53,453 bases of DNA from Lutibacter sp. (GTDB lineage Bacteria; Bacteroidota; Bacteroidia; Flavobacteriales; Flavobacteriaceae), in the NCBI RefSeq assembly GCF_030692605.1, contig NZ_JAUYUD010000084.1, positions 1-53,453 of the forward strand, given 5' to 3'. A program made the translations under genes and the position numbers. A model generated the notes under the pieces. The model was not told the origin of the DNA and made no database searches. It saw only the letters and a program-made list of their open reading frames with translations. Positions 1 through 7,825 of the stretch are shown in pieces; position 1 is the first letter of the stretch; each line of letters opens with the position of its first letter.

Positions 1-97
1 TCTGCTTTGAAACTAATAAACATGAATAATGTTTCTCTAATACTAATTTTACACATTCAAGTTTAAATGTGTAATCATATTTCACTTTTCTTTCCAT
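1..97 (-). CDS. Partial IS3-family transposase orfA (N-terminus)
   Basis: Reading leftwards from an ATG at 97, an open frame of 32 codons runs off the window edge. It begins MERKVKYDYTFKLECVKLVL, which resembles the N-terminal helix-turn-helix protein (OrfA) of IS3-family elements, IS150 group. The start lies 43 bases inside a matching terminal inverted repeat (116-140), the usual place for orfA. Only the beginning is visible, so it is unknown whether the element is intact or whether orfB follows. The family call rests on recognition of the N-terminal pattern and the inverted repeat together. Confidence 0.75.
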   Translation of the reverse strand, partial: MERKVKYDYTFKLECVKLVLEKHYSCLLVSKQ

Positions 98-115
98 AAA
101 AATACCCCCAAATAG

Positions 116-140
116 TGTCTAACTTTTTGGGGGCAGTCTA
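116..140 (-). mobile_element. Terminal inverted repeat (left end) of an IS3/IS150-like element
   Basis: On the minus strand this reads TAGACTGCCCCCAAAAAGTT followed by AGACA, the typical style of IS150-group ends (T-G/A-GACTG-A/C-CCC then AAAAAGTTAGACA). The outer tip is at 140, so the element extends left out of the window and the host sequence resumes at about 141. Just inside, CCCCCAAA (105-112) can pair with TTTGGGGG (126-133). That hairpin would form only in transcripts entering from outside, and IS elements often use such structures to block translation of read-through RNA. No target duplication can be tested without the other end. Confidence 0.7.
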
Positions 141-157
141 CTTGAGGTTGCTTTTTT

Positions 158-991
158 TTATTGCTTATTAGTTTCTTTAATTGTACTCCCTTTTTTTATT
201 GCTTTATGATTTTCATAGCAAAGTAGCACGGCTTCAATTAGTTGCAAATCGCTAGCTGCATTTATAAAATAGTCGGAGTAGTTGCATTCATTCAATAATT
301 CATTCAGTTCATCAGGTGTCATATCTAAATATTCCATCATAATTTCCCGATTAAAATTAGTTTCTAACATGGTTCTTAAAGCTCCATCTTCTTTTAACTT
401 TTTTAACTTTCTTAATTGTTGTGGCTTTTTTCCAAACAAATTATAAACATAGTCAATTGGTTGAAAAAGTGCCGCAATTGGCGAACTAAATTCTTTTCGT
501 TTACTTGCTCCAACTTCGTATGTTTGAGGTAAACCATTGATATGAATTCTAGCATATTTGTCTTGAGGAACATTTTTGGCATCTATCTCTAAAACACCAA
601 TTAGTTTATGCGATTTAACAACAATTTCTCTAATTTGCTCTGCTTTCTCGTGCAAAGCAATCACTAATTCATTTCCTTTTAAGAGATCGTTCGTAATTTT
701 TAATTTAATAGATTGAAATCCCAAATAGGATATATAAATGGTGTCATTTGCTTTTGTTGTTAATTCAAACCTCCCTTCATCATCAGTTACAGTACCTATT
801 ACTGAATTTAAATTGAACAAATGGGCACCCTTTAAGGTTTCATTTGTACCATGGTTAACAACTTGACCCTTTAAAAAAATAGCCAATTTAATGACCGTCT
901 TTCCAGTATCTTTAACTTTAGTTTCTTGTGAAAAACTCTTGAATGAAATTAAAAATAAAACAATAATTAATAGTTTCTTTTGCATATGCAA
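158..991 (-). CDS. Secreted carboxypeptidase-regulatory-like domain protein
   Basis: A 277-residue protein with an N-terminal signal peptide (hydrophobic core about residues 7-18, ending SFSQ). Residues about 40-115 form a carboxypeptidase D regulatory-like beta-sandwich, with the typical GTVTDDEGRFEL (66-77) and ISYLGFQ (87-93) motifs. This domain is the one found at the N-terminus of SusC-like transporters, but here it is not followed by a barrel. The C-terminal part is charged and helical (LRKLKKLKEDGALR) and unassigned. Such stand-alone proteins are common in Flavobacteriaceae, exported to the periplasm or outer surface, and of unknown role. The stop codon lies only 18 bases outside the IS end, so the original terminator, or even the tail, may have been displaced. 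Met1 or Met3 could be the start. Confidence 0.75.
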   Translation of the reverse strand: MHMQKKLLIIVLFLISFKSFSQETKVKDTGKTVIKLAIFLKGQVVNHGTNETLKGAHLFNLNSVIGTVTDDEGRFELTTKANDTIYISYLGFQSIKLKITNDLLKGNELVIALHEKAEQIREIVVKSHKLIGVLEIDAKNVPQDKYARIHINGLPQTYEVGASKRKEFSSPIAALFQPIDYVYNLFGKKPQQLRKLKKLKEDGALRTMLETNFNREIMMEYLDMTPDELNELLNECNYSDYFINAASDLQLIEAVLLCYENHKAIKKGSTIKETNKQ

Positions 992-1099
992 TTATAGGTA
1001 TTTAATGCGAAAATAAAAGTTAAATAAATCAAAAGAAAGACGCTACATTCAAATTTTTTAAATTCATAATTTTATGTACATTTAAAAAAAATAAACAGA

Positions 1100-2389
1100 A
1101 TGAAATTACTTACCTCTCTTTTGATTTTTGCAATTACACTTCAAATATCAGCCCAAACTATTTCAAAAACAGAAAAAAAGATTTTATCTACTGTTGAAAA
1201 AAATAATGCTGAAGCAATTTCTTTTTTAGAAACTGTTGTAAACATCAATAGTGGATCTTTAAATCCTGAGGGTGTTAAAAAAGTTGGAATGGTTTTTAAA
1301 GATGCTTTTCAATCTATTAATTTTAATACAAATTGGATTGAAATGCCCACAGAAATGAATAGATCAGGGCATTTATTTGCTGAAACTAGGGGAACTAAAG
1401 GCAAAAAACTGTTATTAATAGGCCATTTAGATACTGTTTTTGAAGAAGATAGTCCTTTTCAAAAGTATGAAAAATTGAATGACAGTATTGCAATTGGTCC
1501 TGGGGTAAATGATATGAAAGGTGGTAACATTATTATTTTATATGCCTTAAGAGCCTTGCAAGAAAATGGGTTACTCAAAAATGCACAAATAATTGTGGCT
1601 TATACAGGTGATGAAGAAAGCACTGGAGATCCAATTTCTATAAGTAGGAAAGAATTAATAGATGCGGCGAAAAGAAGTGATATTGCCTTGGGCTTTGAAA
1701 CTTCAACTGGATTTAACTACGCTACAGTTGCCAGAAGGGGATCATCGGATTGGAAAGTTGAAGTTGAAGGAGTTCAAGCTCATTCTTCTGGTATTTTTAA
1801 TGAACGGATTGGGGCCGGTGCAATATTTGAATTATCAAGGATTTTAAATGCGTTTTATACAGAAGTAAAAGGAGAAGAGTTTTTAACTTTTAACCCTGGT
1901 ATTTTAGTTGGTGGTACTGTTGCAGAAATCGACTCTAAAACGAGTAATGCATTTGCTTCTGGAAAAGCAAATGTTGTGGCTCAAAAAGCAATGGTTGAAG
2001 GTGGATTGCGTTTTATTTCGGAAGAACAAAAGCAAAATGCTCGTATTAAAATGCGAGAAATCACTACTCAAAATTTACCACAAACAAGTGCTACTATTTC
2101 TTTTATGGATAGTTATCCAGCTATGGCGCCAACCGAAGGAAATTATCAATTGCTAAAAACATTGAATAAAGTTAGTTTAGATTTAAATCAGGGTGAAGTT
2201 ATTGCGTATGATCCGGGAAAAAGAGGAGCGGCCGATACTTCTTTTGTTGCAGAATATGTTGATTGTTTGGATGGACTTGGAGCTATGGGAAATGGTGCGC
2301 ATACACCAAAAGAAACAATTAATTTAAAAACGTTTGAGGCACTTACCAAAAGAACAGCTCTTTTTATTTACCGACTTATAAATCAATAA
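1100..2389 (+). CDS. Secreted M20-family metallopeptidase (glutamate carboxypeptidase-like)
   Basis: A 429-residue zinc peptidase of the M20 family (CPG2/ArgE/DapE fold). A signal peptide ends about residue 18 (LQISAQ). Zinc-site motifs are visible: GHLDT (108-112, His109 and catalytic Asp111), GPGVNDMKGG (133-142, bridging Asp138), GDEES (170-174, catalytic base and ligand glutamates), and a late histidine in GNGAHTPKE near residue 405. Between them lies the dimerisation domain with the conserved HSSG. The likely substrate is an amino acid acyl or peptide bond, in the manner of glutamate carboxypeptidases, in the periplasm. It is monocistronic, facing the next gene with a separate promoter. 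The exact substrate cannot be read from sequence. Confidence 0.85.
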   Translation: MKLLTSLLIFAITLQISAQTISKTEKKILSTVEKNNAEAISFLETVVNINSGSLNPEGVKKVGMVFKDAFQSINFNTNWIEMPTEMNRSGHLFAETRGTKGKKLLLIGHLDTVFEEDSPFQKYEKLNDSIAIGPGVNDMKGGNIIILYALRALQENGLLKNAQIIVAYTGDEESTGDPISISRKELIDAAKRSDIALGFETSTGFNYATVARRGSSDWKVEVEGVQAHSSGIFNERIGAGAIFELSRILNAFYTEVKGEEFLTFNPGILVGGTVAEIDSKTSNAFASGKANVVAQKAMVEGGLRFISEEQKQNARIKMREITTQNLPQTSATISFMDSYPAMAPTEGNYQLLKTLNKVSLDLNQGEVIAYDPGKRGAADTSFVAEYVDCLDGLGAMGNGAHTPKETINLKTFEALTKRTALFIYRLINQ

Positions 2390-2425
2390 AGATTTTATTT
2401 AAAAAAAGGTTGTTCTAATTTTAAG

Positions 2426-2433
2426 TAACTTTG
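2426..2433 (+). promoter_or_regulatory. -7 box (TAACTTTG) giving a probably leaderless mRNA
   Basis: A perfect TAnnTTTG box ends four bases before the ATG at 2438. TTG occurs 15 bases upstream of the box, slightly short of the usual spacing. In Bacteroidota transcription starts a few bases after this box, so the message should begin at or just before the start codon. Confidence 0.5.
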
Positions 2434-2437
2434 CAAA

Positions 2438-3994
2438 ATGGTTAAAGAAATTCAAATTAGAGTAACACTTTTAGAAGAAAAAACTTCGGGAATTTTAAAT
2501 TTAAAAGCTGCCGAGTTTTTAAACCTAAATTTGAATGAAATAAATGCTGTTAAAGTATTGAGAAAATCGTTAGATGCCAGAAAGGCAACTATTTATTTTA
2601 ATTACAAACTTGCAGTTTATATTCAAGAAAATTTACCAGAATCTTCTACCTATAATTTTGATTATAAAGATGTTTCTCAGGCAAAACCTGTTCATATTAT
2701 AGGTTTTGGACCTGCTGGAATGTTTGCTGCGCTACGCTGTTTAGAATTAGGTTTTAAGCCTATTATTTTAGAAAGAGGGAAAAACGTAAAGGATAGAAGA
2801 CGTGATTTAAGAGCAATAAATCAATTTCATATTGTTGATGAAGATTCAAATTATTGTTTTGGTGAAGGAGGTGCGGGAACGTATTCTGACGGAAAATTAT
2901 ATACCCGAAGTTTAAAAAGAGGCGATGTGCGAAAAATATTTGAAAGTTTAGTGCATCATGGTGCCACAGAACAAATTTTAGTAGATGCTCATCCACACAT
3001 TGGAACAAATAAACTACCAAAAGTGGTTCAAAATATTAGAGAAACTATTTTAAAATTTGGAGGTGAAATTCATTTTGAAAGCAGGGTGGTCGATTTTAAA
3101 ATTAAAAGCAGTAAGTTAACTTCATTAGAATTGAAAAATGGTAATGAAATTCCTGTTGAAAAGGTAATTTTAGCAACAGGGCATTCAGCACGAGATATTT
3201 ACTATTTATTACACCGTAAAAACATTGCGTTAGAAGCAAAATCTTATGCAATGGGGGTTCGAGTTGAACATCCGCAACATATCATAGATTCCATTCAATA
3301 TCATTGTCAAGATCAAAGAAATGAGCTATTACCAGCGGCTTCTTATAGTTTGGTTCAACAGGTAAATAATAGAGGTGTCTATTCATTTTGCATGTGTCCA
3401 GGCGGGTTTATTGTTCCTTCAGCAACTGCCCCTGGAGAGGTTGTTGTAAACGGCATGTCTCCATCTAAAAGAAATAGCCTTTATGCTAATTCTGGAATTG
3501 TGGTTGAAATTAATGTAGAAGAGGATCTAAAAAATTACAATCATTTTGGAGTATTAAAAGGATTAGAGTTTCAAAAAGACATGGAAAAATTGGCTTTTAA
3601 TTCAGGAGGTCGAAGTCAGGTTGCGCCCGCTCAGAGATTAACAGATTTTGTGGATGGAAAATTATCAAATACATTAAACTCAACATCGTATCAGCCAGGA
3701 TTGAATTCTGCACCATTACATTCCTTACTGCCTAAAATTATAGGTGGAAGATTGCGAAAGGGTTTTGTTGCGTTTGGAGAAAAAATGAAAGGATATTATA
3801 CAGAAGAAGCCAATGTGGTTGGAGTAGAGTCTCGTACTTCATCACCAGTTAAAATACCAAGAACATCGCATTTTCAACATCCTGAAATAATTGGATTGTT
3901 CCCATGTGGAGAAGGTGGAGGGTACGCTGGAGGAATTGTTTCGGCTGCTATGGATGGTGAACGTTGTGCTGAAGCTGCAATATTGAATTATTAA
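2438..3994 (+). CDS. NAD(P)/FAD-dependent dehydrogenase (COG2509-like)
   Basis: A 518-residue flavoprotein of the uncharacterised FAD-dependent dehydrogenase group. After an 85-residue N-terminal domain, the Rossmann dinucleotide motif is GFGPAGMFAALRCLELG (89-105), ending in the acidic residue of ILERG. The family signature GEGGAGTYSDGKL occupies 142-154. The C-terminal FAD-binding motif is PCGEGGGYAGGIVSAAMDG near 489-507. The protein is cytosolic, with no signal or membrane segments. Its substrate is unknown; relatives are annotated only as FAD-dependent oxidoreductases. The start is fixed by the conserved N-terminal pattern MVKEIQIRV even though the -7 box sits only four bases ahead. A DUF1456 gene follows after 17 bases, so the two are probably co-transcribed. 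Confidence 0.85.
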   Translation: MVKEIQIRVTLLEEKTSGILNLKAAEFLNLNLNEINAVKVLRKSLDARKATIYFNYKLAVYIQENLPESSTYNFDYKDVSQAKPVHIIGFGPAGMFAALRCLELGFKPIILERGKNVKDRRRDLRAINQFHIVDEDSNYCFGEGGAGTYSDGKLYTRSLKRGDVRKIFESLVHHGATEQILVDAHPHIGTNKLPKVVQNIRETILKFGGEIHFESRVVDFKIKSSKLTSLELKNGNEIPVEKVILATGHSARDIYYLLHRKNIALEAKSYAMGVRVEHPQHIIDSIQYHCQDQRNELLPAASYSLVQQVNNRGVYSFCMCPGGFIVPSATAPGEVVVNGMSPSKRNSLYANSGIVVEINVEEDLKNYNHFGVLKGLEFQKDMEKLAFNSGGRSQVAPAQRLTDFVDGKLSNTLNSTSYQPGLNSAPLHSLLPKIIGGRLRKGFVAFGEKMKGYYTEEANVVGVESRTSSPVKIPRTSHFQHPEIIGLFPCGEGGGYAGGIVSAAMDGERCAEAAILNY

Positions 3995-4011
3995 TTTAAA
4001 ATTAAATTAAA

Positions 4012-4251
4012 ATGGGATTAAATAATAATGATATTTTTAAAAAATTGAGAGTTGCACATAAATTAAGAGATGAAGATATAGTAAATATATGTGCCTTGGT
4101 CGATTTTAAGATTTCTAAGAGTGAATTAAACGCTATGTTTAGAAGTGAAGATCATCCAAAATATATGGAATGTGGAGATCAAATGTTAAGAAATTTTTTA
4201 AATGGCTTAATAGTTCATTTAAGGGGACCAATGCCTCCAAAAAAGCAATAG
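4012..4251 (+). CDS. DUF1456 family protein, single-repeat (YehS-like half)
   Basis: A 79-residue protein matching the DUF1456 repeat: an NNDIFKKLRVAHKLRDEDIV start, then ICALVDFKISKSELNAMFR and CGDQMLRNFLNGLI. Enterobacterial YehS (about 156 residues) contains two such repeats. Here only one is present, ended by a normal stop after a short basic tail (MPPKKQ). The function of the family is unknown. It lies 17 bases behind the FAD dehydrogenase and probably shares its message. No frameshift to a second repeat is visible downstream, because the following 27 bases lead straight into the converging neighbour. Confidence 0.8.
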   Translation: MGLNNNDIFKKLRVAHKLRDEDIVNICALVDFKISKSELNAMFRSEDHPKYMECGDQMLRNFLNGLIVHLRGPMPPKKQ

Positions 4252-4278
4252 CATTTTAAAGTTAAGATTTTATATTTT

Positions 4279-5064
4279 TTAACAATCTAAACTGTTGAAA
4301 TTGAATCCAATTAAATTACTGTATATAAACTCATAATTTAATAGTTGTTTTAACTTTTTATTTGATATAATTTTATTTTCTCTACTTGAGTTTTTATTAA
4401 ATATTGGAACTGGCAACTCTATATCAACACTTGCTTTTGTATAAAAATCTCGTCTAGTAGGATGCATATCAGCACAAGCATTAAAAGTTTCCCCCCAAAC
4501 TCCATTTTTAATTATTTTTGAAATTATTACAATGCAATCGTCTCTATGAATCATATTTACAAATCCATCAGGATTTGGAATAGCATTTCCATTTTTAAAA
4601 AAGTTACCTGGTTTTCTATCGTAGCCAAATAATCCTGCAAAACGGATAATGGTTGTAGTAAAATTGGCGTTCACTATAAAAAGTTGTTCAATTAGTGCCA
4701 AATTAGAATTATTAGTTTGAAAATATTCAGTTATAATTTTAGTTGAATTGTTGTAAACCGAAGTTGAACTAATAAAAATGACCTTTTTTATGCTTGAATT
4801 TTCAATAATAGAAATAAGGTTTTTAAAACTTCCTATATTTTTTGATGGAATATTTATGATAAGGATTTCAGCTTTAAAAAAAGTGTAATCAATGTTTAAG
4901 TCGTTTTCAACATTAATTAAAAAAGGATTCCCAATTTTTTCAATTTCATTCAGTTTAGATGGAGTAGTGGTTGATGCATTAATTGCATAACCAACTGAAT
5001 TTAAAAGTACAGCAAGAGGTTTTCCTACCCAACCATAACCAAGAATGCTTATTGTATGAGCCAA
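4279..5064 (-). CDS. NAD(P)-binding epimerase-like protein (extended SDR)
   Basis: A 261-residue protein with an N-terminal Rossmann motif ILGYGWVGKPLAVLL (residues 7-21) and a later VIFISSTSVYNN segment typical of the extended-SDR/NAD-dependent epimerase fold (YeeZ-like). It also shows the conserved FAGLFGYDRKPG and a HRDDCI patch near the C-terminal third, both common in this subgroup. The active-site tyrosine context is not the classic YxxxK, so catalysis is uncertain. The protein is cytosolic. It lies 41 bases downstream of the secreted hypothetical gene on the same strand. Substrate unknown. Confidence 0.7.
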   Translation of the reverse strand: MAHTISILGYGWVGKPLAVLLNSVGYAINASTTTPSKLNEIEKIGNPFLINVENDLNIDYTFFKAEILIINIPSKNIGSFKNLISIIENSSIKKVIFISSTSVYNNSTKIITEYFQTNNSNLALIEQLFIVNANFTTTIIRFAGLFGYDRKPGNFFKNGNAIPNPDGFVNMIHRDDCIVIISKIIKNGVWGETFNACADMHPTRRDFYTKASVDIELPVPIFNKNSSRENKIISNKKLKQLLNYEFIYSNLIGFNFNSLDC

Positions 5065-5105
5065 ATTTTATTGTTTTTAGTATTAAAATTACACAGAACC
5101 TAAAA

Positions 5106-5828
5106 TTACTTACTATTTAAATAAATTGGAAGTAACTTGTTAAGACCAAAATCTATTCTTGTTTGGCAATCTTTTAAATCACCTTCAAATTTAAATTTTT
5201 TAGGAACTCCTAAACAATAAATTCCTTTTCTGTTGGCCATTCTTTCCAATTTATAAAATGCTTTATCCGATAAATTGTTATATAAAGGATCTAAAACGAC
5301 ACATTGTTCGTTTGTTCCTTGTGCCTCATCCCATCGAACTGCTTCAATTCCAGTAATTTTTGAGGGTGAAAAATAGACATTTCTTAAGAATGGAAAAGTA
5401 GCTTCAAAAACTGAAAGAGACCCTTTTTGACCAAATAAAATGAGTTCTTTATTTCGAACTATGAAGATCTGAATAAACCTATTTTCTAATTTTGAAAATT
5501 GATCAATTGCAATTGCTGCAATTCCAATCCACTTTATATCATGTCCTTGTTTAAGACGTTCATTATCAAACCATACATAAAAATCTCTAATTTGGCTAAC
5601 GGTACTATATTTTAAGAAGCCGTTTTCTTGAGATAAATTGAATTGATTTGCCCTATTCCATATTGTAGAATTATTAATTCTATCCTTTTTTAACCAACAA
5701 CCTTGATCTAATATTATTTTGTTAGTTTCGTTTTGGTATGTTTTTAAATTTTTCCATTCTTGAGAAAAAACAAAAGAAAAATTTAAAACAATAAAAAAGA
5801 CACTAATTTCAATTTTATTTTTTTTCAA
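5106..5828 (-). CDS. Secreted conserved hypothetical protein starting just after tRNA-Leu
   Basis: I choose a TTG start at 5828, giving 240 residues that begin MKKNKIEISVFFIVLNFSFV and end the signal peptide at VFSQ. The frame stays open upstream to an ATG at 5945, but residues coded there are simply the translated tRNA-Leu gene (GGIGRRAS...CWFESS), so that longer start is an artefact. The mature part has conserved-looking blocks: GCWLKKDR, QIRDFYVWFDNERLKQGH, KWIGIAAIAIDQ, and a C-terminal LERMANRKGIYCLGVPKK. I recognise it only as a protein family of Flavobacteriaceae without a secure function. The tRNA terminus and this gene are 16 bases apart, so it may be transcribed from the tRNA promoter. 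Confidence 0.65.
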   Translation of the reverse strand: MKKNKIEISVFFIVLNFSFVFSQEWKNLKTYQNETNKIILDQGCWLKKDRINNSTIWNRANQFNLSQENGFLKYSTVSQIRDFYVWFDNERLKQGHDIKWIGIAAIAIDQFSKLENRFIQIFIVRNKELILFGQKGSLSVFEATFPFLRNVYFSPSKITGIEAVRWDEAQGTNEQCVVLDPLYNNLSDKAFYKLERMANRKGIYCLGVPKKFKFEGDLKDCQTRIDFGLNKLLPIYLNSK

Positions 5829-5844
5829 CAGAAGTTTTTTTTTG

Positions 5845-5929
5845 TGCGCGTGACTGGATTCGAACCAGCACATTCTAAGCGAACACCAGCCCCTCAAGCT
5901 GGCGCGTCTACCAATTCCGCCACACGCGC
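5845..5929 (-). tRNA. tRNA-Leu (anticodon GAG)
   Basis: An 85-base class II tRNA. The acceptor stem is GCGCGTG/CACGCGC with discriminator A. The D-arm contains GGAATTGGTAGAC. The anticodon stem-loop is CCAGC-TTGAGGG-GCTGG, giving GAG. A long variable arm follows, then the T-arm GCTGG-TTCGAAT-CCAGT. CCA is not encoded. Confidence 0.95.
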
Positions 5930-5978
5930 ATAGGTGTGCAAACAAAAAAAGTTAAGCAATTTGCTCAACTTTCCTTAG

Positions 5979-6051
5979 TGACCGGGCTGGGGCTCGAACC
6001 CAGGACCACCTCCTTAAAAGGGAGGTGCTCTACCAACTGAGCTACCAGGTC
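5979..6051 (-). tRNA. tRNA-Lys (anticodon TTT)
   Basis: A 73-base tRNA with D-arm GCTCAGTTGGTAGAGC, anticodon stem-loop CCTCC-CTTTTAA-GGAGG (anticodon TTT) and T-arm CTGGG-TTCGAGC-CCCAG. The acceptor arms are GACCTGG and CCCGGTC, which leaves a T-C mismatch at positions 5:68. All other pairs are standard. Discriminator A, no encoded CCA. It is first in the pair and lies 49 bases ahead of tRNA-Leu. Confidence 0.95.
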
Positions 6052-6072
6052 ATTTCTTTCTCTTAGCGAGTG

Positions 6073-6102
6073 CAAATATACTATCATATATTAAAAATAC
6101 AA
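6073..6102 (-). promoter_or_regulatory. Promoter of the tRNA-Lys/tRNA-Leu transcript
   Basis: Minus strand TTG (6102-6100), a 19-base spacer, then TATATTTG (6080-6073), a perfect match to the Bacteroidota housekeeping consensus. The box lies 21 bases upstream of the tRNA-Lys 5' end. Confidence 0.8.
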
Positions 6103-6165
6103 GTTTTTTTGTATTGTTTTTTGACCGATATTTGTATACTCTTTTAAAATAACAACCCTACAAAT

Positions 6166-6684
6166 ATGAAAATAGTTTTATTAGGTTATATGGCAAGCGG
6201 AAAATCGGTTGTTGGTGAGAAGTTAGCTCAAGCGTTAAAATTAGACTATATAGATTTGGATTCATTTATTGAAACTAATGAAGGAATGTCTATTTCTGAA
6301 ATATTTAGCGAAAAAGGAGAAATTTATTTTAGAATTAGGGAGGGAGAATATTTACAAATATTATTAAACACAGTCAATAACACAGTGATATCTATCGGTG
6401 GGGGCACACCTTGTTATGGTAAAAATATTGAATTTATAAAAGAACAATCTTTATCATTTTACCTCAAAGCAAGTGTAAGCACTATATTTAATCGAGTAAA
6501 AAAAGAGATTTCAAAACGCCCTTTGATAGCTGATTTTACAGATCCTGAATTATTAAAAGAATATATCGCAAAACATTTATTTGAACGAAATAACTATTAT
6601 CAAAAAGCAGATTTTACCGTTTCTGTTGATAAAAAAACTATTGATGAAATCTGTTTAGAAATAAAAGAACGTATACCTAATTAA
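6166..6684 (+). CDS. aroK: Shikimate kinase
   Basis: A 172-residue P-loop kinase that phosphorylates shikimate at the 3-hydroxyl in aromatic amino acid synthesis. The Walker A motif GYMASGKS occupies residues 7-14. The shikimate-binding aspartate is Asp32 (DLDSFIE), the substrate arginine is in FRIRE (Arg58), the GGGT Walker B-like motif is at 78-81, and the LID arginine lies in KRPL. Length and motif order match AroK. It is cytosolic. The gene converges on the phosphoribosyltransferase with an 8-base overlap of the coding ends, so no separate terminator fits between them. Confidence 0.95.
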   Translation: MKIVLLGYMASGKSVVGEKLAQALKLDYIDLDSFIETNEGMSISEIFSEKGEIYFRIREGEYLQILLNTVNNTVISIGGGTPCYGKNIEFIKEQSLSFYLKASVSTIFNRVKKEISKRPLIADFTDPELLKEYIAKHLFERNNYYQKADFTVSVDKKTIDEICLEIKERIPN

Positions 6685-7174
6685 GCTCTGCAAACGATTT
6701 CCCTTCGTGTAAAACAACATTAACGTGTTCTAAAAGAGATGTTGATAGAGAAATTCCTTTATAATCTGCTTTTACCGGATATTTTTTATGATTTCTATTT
6801 ATCAAAACGGCTGTTTTAAATCGTTTTAATGGAACCTCTAAAAAATGTTTTATGCTGTAAATAAGTGTAGTCCCTGAATTTAGCACATCATCTACTAAAA
6901 CCAACGATTTATTTTTATACTGAACATCTGAAAGACTTGTACTTACGGGTTTTAAAGGATTTTTTTTATCAATATATACTTCACATAAAACTACTTTTAA
7001 AGGAGAAATTTCTTCAAGAATCCTTGCTATTTTAGATGCAAAAATAAAACCATTACCATTAACGCCTGCAATAATAATCTCCCTTTCATTGTAATTATTT
7101 TCATACAATTGATATGCAATTCTTTTTGTTTTATTATTAATTTGTTCGTTGGTTAAAATAATTGATTGCTCCAT
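6677..7174 (-). CDS. Phosphoribosyltransferase (PyrR/hypoxanthine-type fold)
   Basis: A 165-residue type I phosphoribosyltransferase. The PRPP-binding loop is VLVDDVLNSGTT (92-103), preceded by an AGVNGNGFIFASKIA segment that forms the pyrophosphate loop. The N-terminal helix pattern and ISLSTSLLEHVNVVL end resemble PyrR-like proteins, but the base specificity or regulatory role cannot be assigned. It is cytosolic. It overlaps the aroK 3' end by 8 bases on the opposite strand. It is probably the last gene of the hslR-SDR-methyltransferase group, separated from the methyltransferase by 60 bases. Confidence 0.8.
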   Translation of the reverse strand: MEQSIILTNEQINNKTKRIAYQLYENNYNEREIIIAGVNGNGFIFASKIARILEEISPLKVVLCEVYIDKKNPLKPVSTSLSDVQYKNKSLVLVDDVLNSGTTLIYSIKHFLEVPLKRFKTAVLINRNHKKYPVKADYKGISLSTSLLEHVNVVLHEGKSFAELN

Positions 7175-7234
7175 ATAAAATATATTTTTATCAAAGATAA
7201 AAAATCGATGATTGATTTTAGATAAGTTTAATTT

Positions 7235-7822
7235 TTAATTTCTTTTTGCAATTAAAAAAAGTTCATTTCCATCTCTAGGTTTAATTGAATTATAACATTT
7301 TTCAAACGTCAAAATTTTAAACTGGTTGTTAAATAGTTGAAGGTACTCAATTAAGCTTCCGCCAAACGGAGGCCCTTCATCTGTCAGCTTAAAATCAAAA
7401 AATAAACCAACCAATTTTCCTTTATTATTCAATAAATCAAATATTTTAGTCACATATTTTTCTCTAAATGAAGGGTTTAATGCACAAAAAAAAGTTTGTT
7501 CAATAATTAAATCGTATGTTTTATAATGTTCGAAAAAATCTTGTTGAATCAATTTCTTTTCAGGGAAATCTGGAGTTCTATCCCTGAAATTATCCAATGG
7601 TTGTTTGGCTATGTCAATTATAGTGACATTTTTAAATCCTTGTTGAAATAAATATTCAGCTTCATAACTATTTCCAGCACCTGGAATTAGTATTTCGATA
7701 TCCTTATCGGTAAGTTGATCTATATATGCTTGCAGCGGCGTTGAAATTGCACCAATATCCCAACCCGCTTGACCTGATTCATATTTTTCTTCCCAATACC
7801 TTTTATTAAATGAATCCAACAT
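7235..7822 (-). CDS. TPMT-family SAM-dependent methyltransferase
   Basis: A 195-residue methyltransferase of the thiopurine S-methyltransferase family. It starts with the family's WEEKYESGQAGWDIG block (10-24). The SAM-binding motif is IPGAGNSYEAEYL (46-58), followed by the acidic IIDIA strand end. FFCALNPSFREKYV and GPPFGGS are conserved in bacterial members, some of which act on thiols, halides or metalloids. Substrate unknown. The stop of the SDR gene lies 3 bases upstream, so the two are translated from one message. Confidence 0.85.
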   Translation of the reverse strand: MLDSFNKRYWEEKYESGQAGWDIGAISTPLQAYIDQLTDKDIEILIPGAGNSYEAEYLFQQGFKNVTIIDIAKQPLDNFRDRTPDFPEKKLIQQDFFEHYKTYDLIIEQTFFCALNPSFREKYVTKIFDLLNNKGKLVGLFFDFKLTDEGPPFGGSLIEYLQLFNNQFKILTFEKCYNSIKPRDGNELFLIAKRN

Positions 7823-7825
7823 AAT

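Noticed and set aside
5829-5945. A longer coding region starting in the tRNA-Leu gene
   Set aside because: The extra N-terminus is the translated tRNA; the signal peptide begins downstream at 5828.
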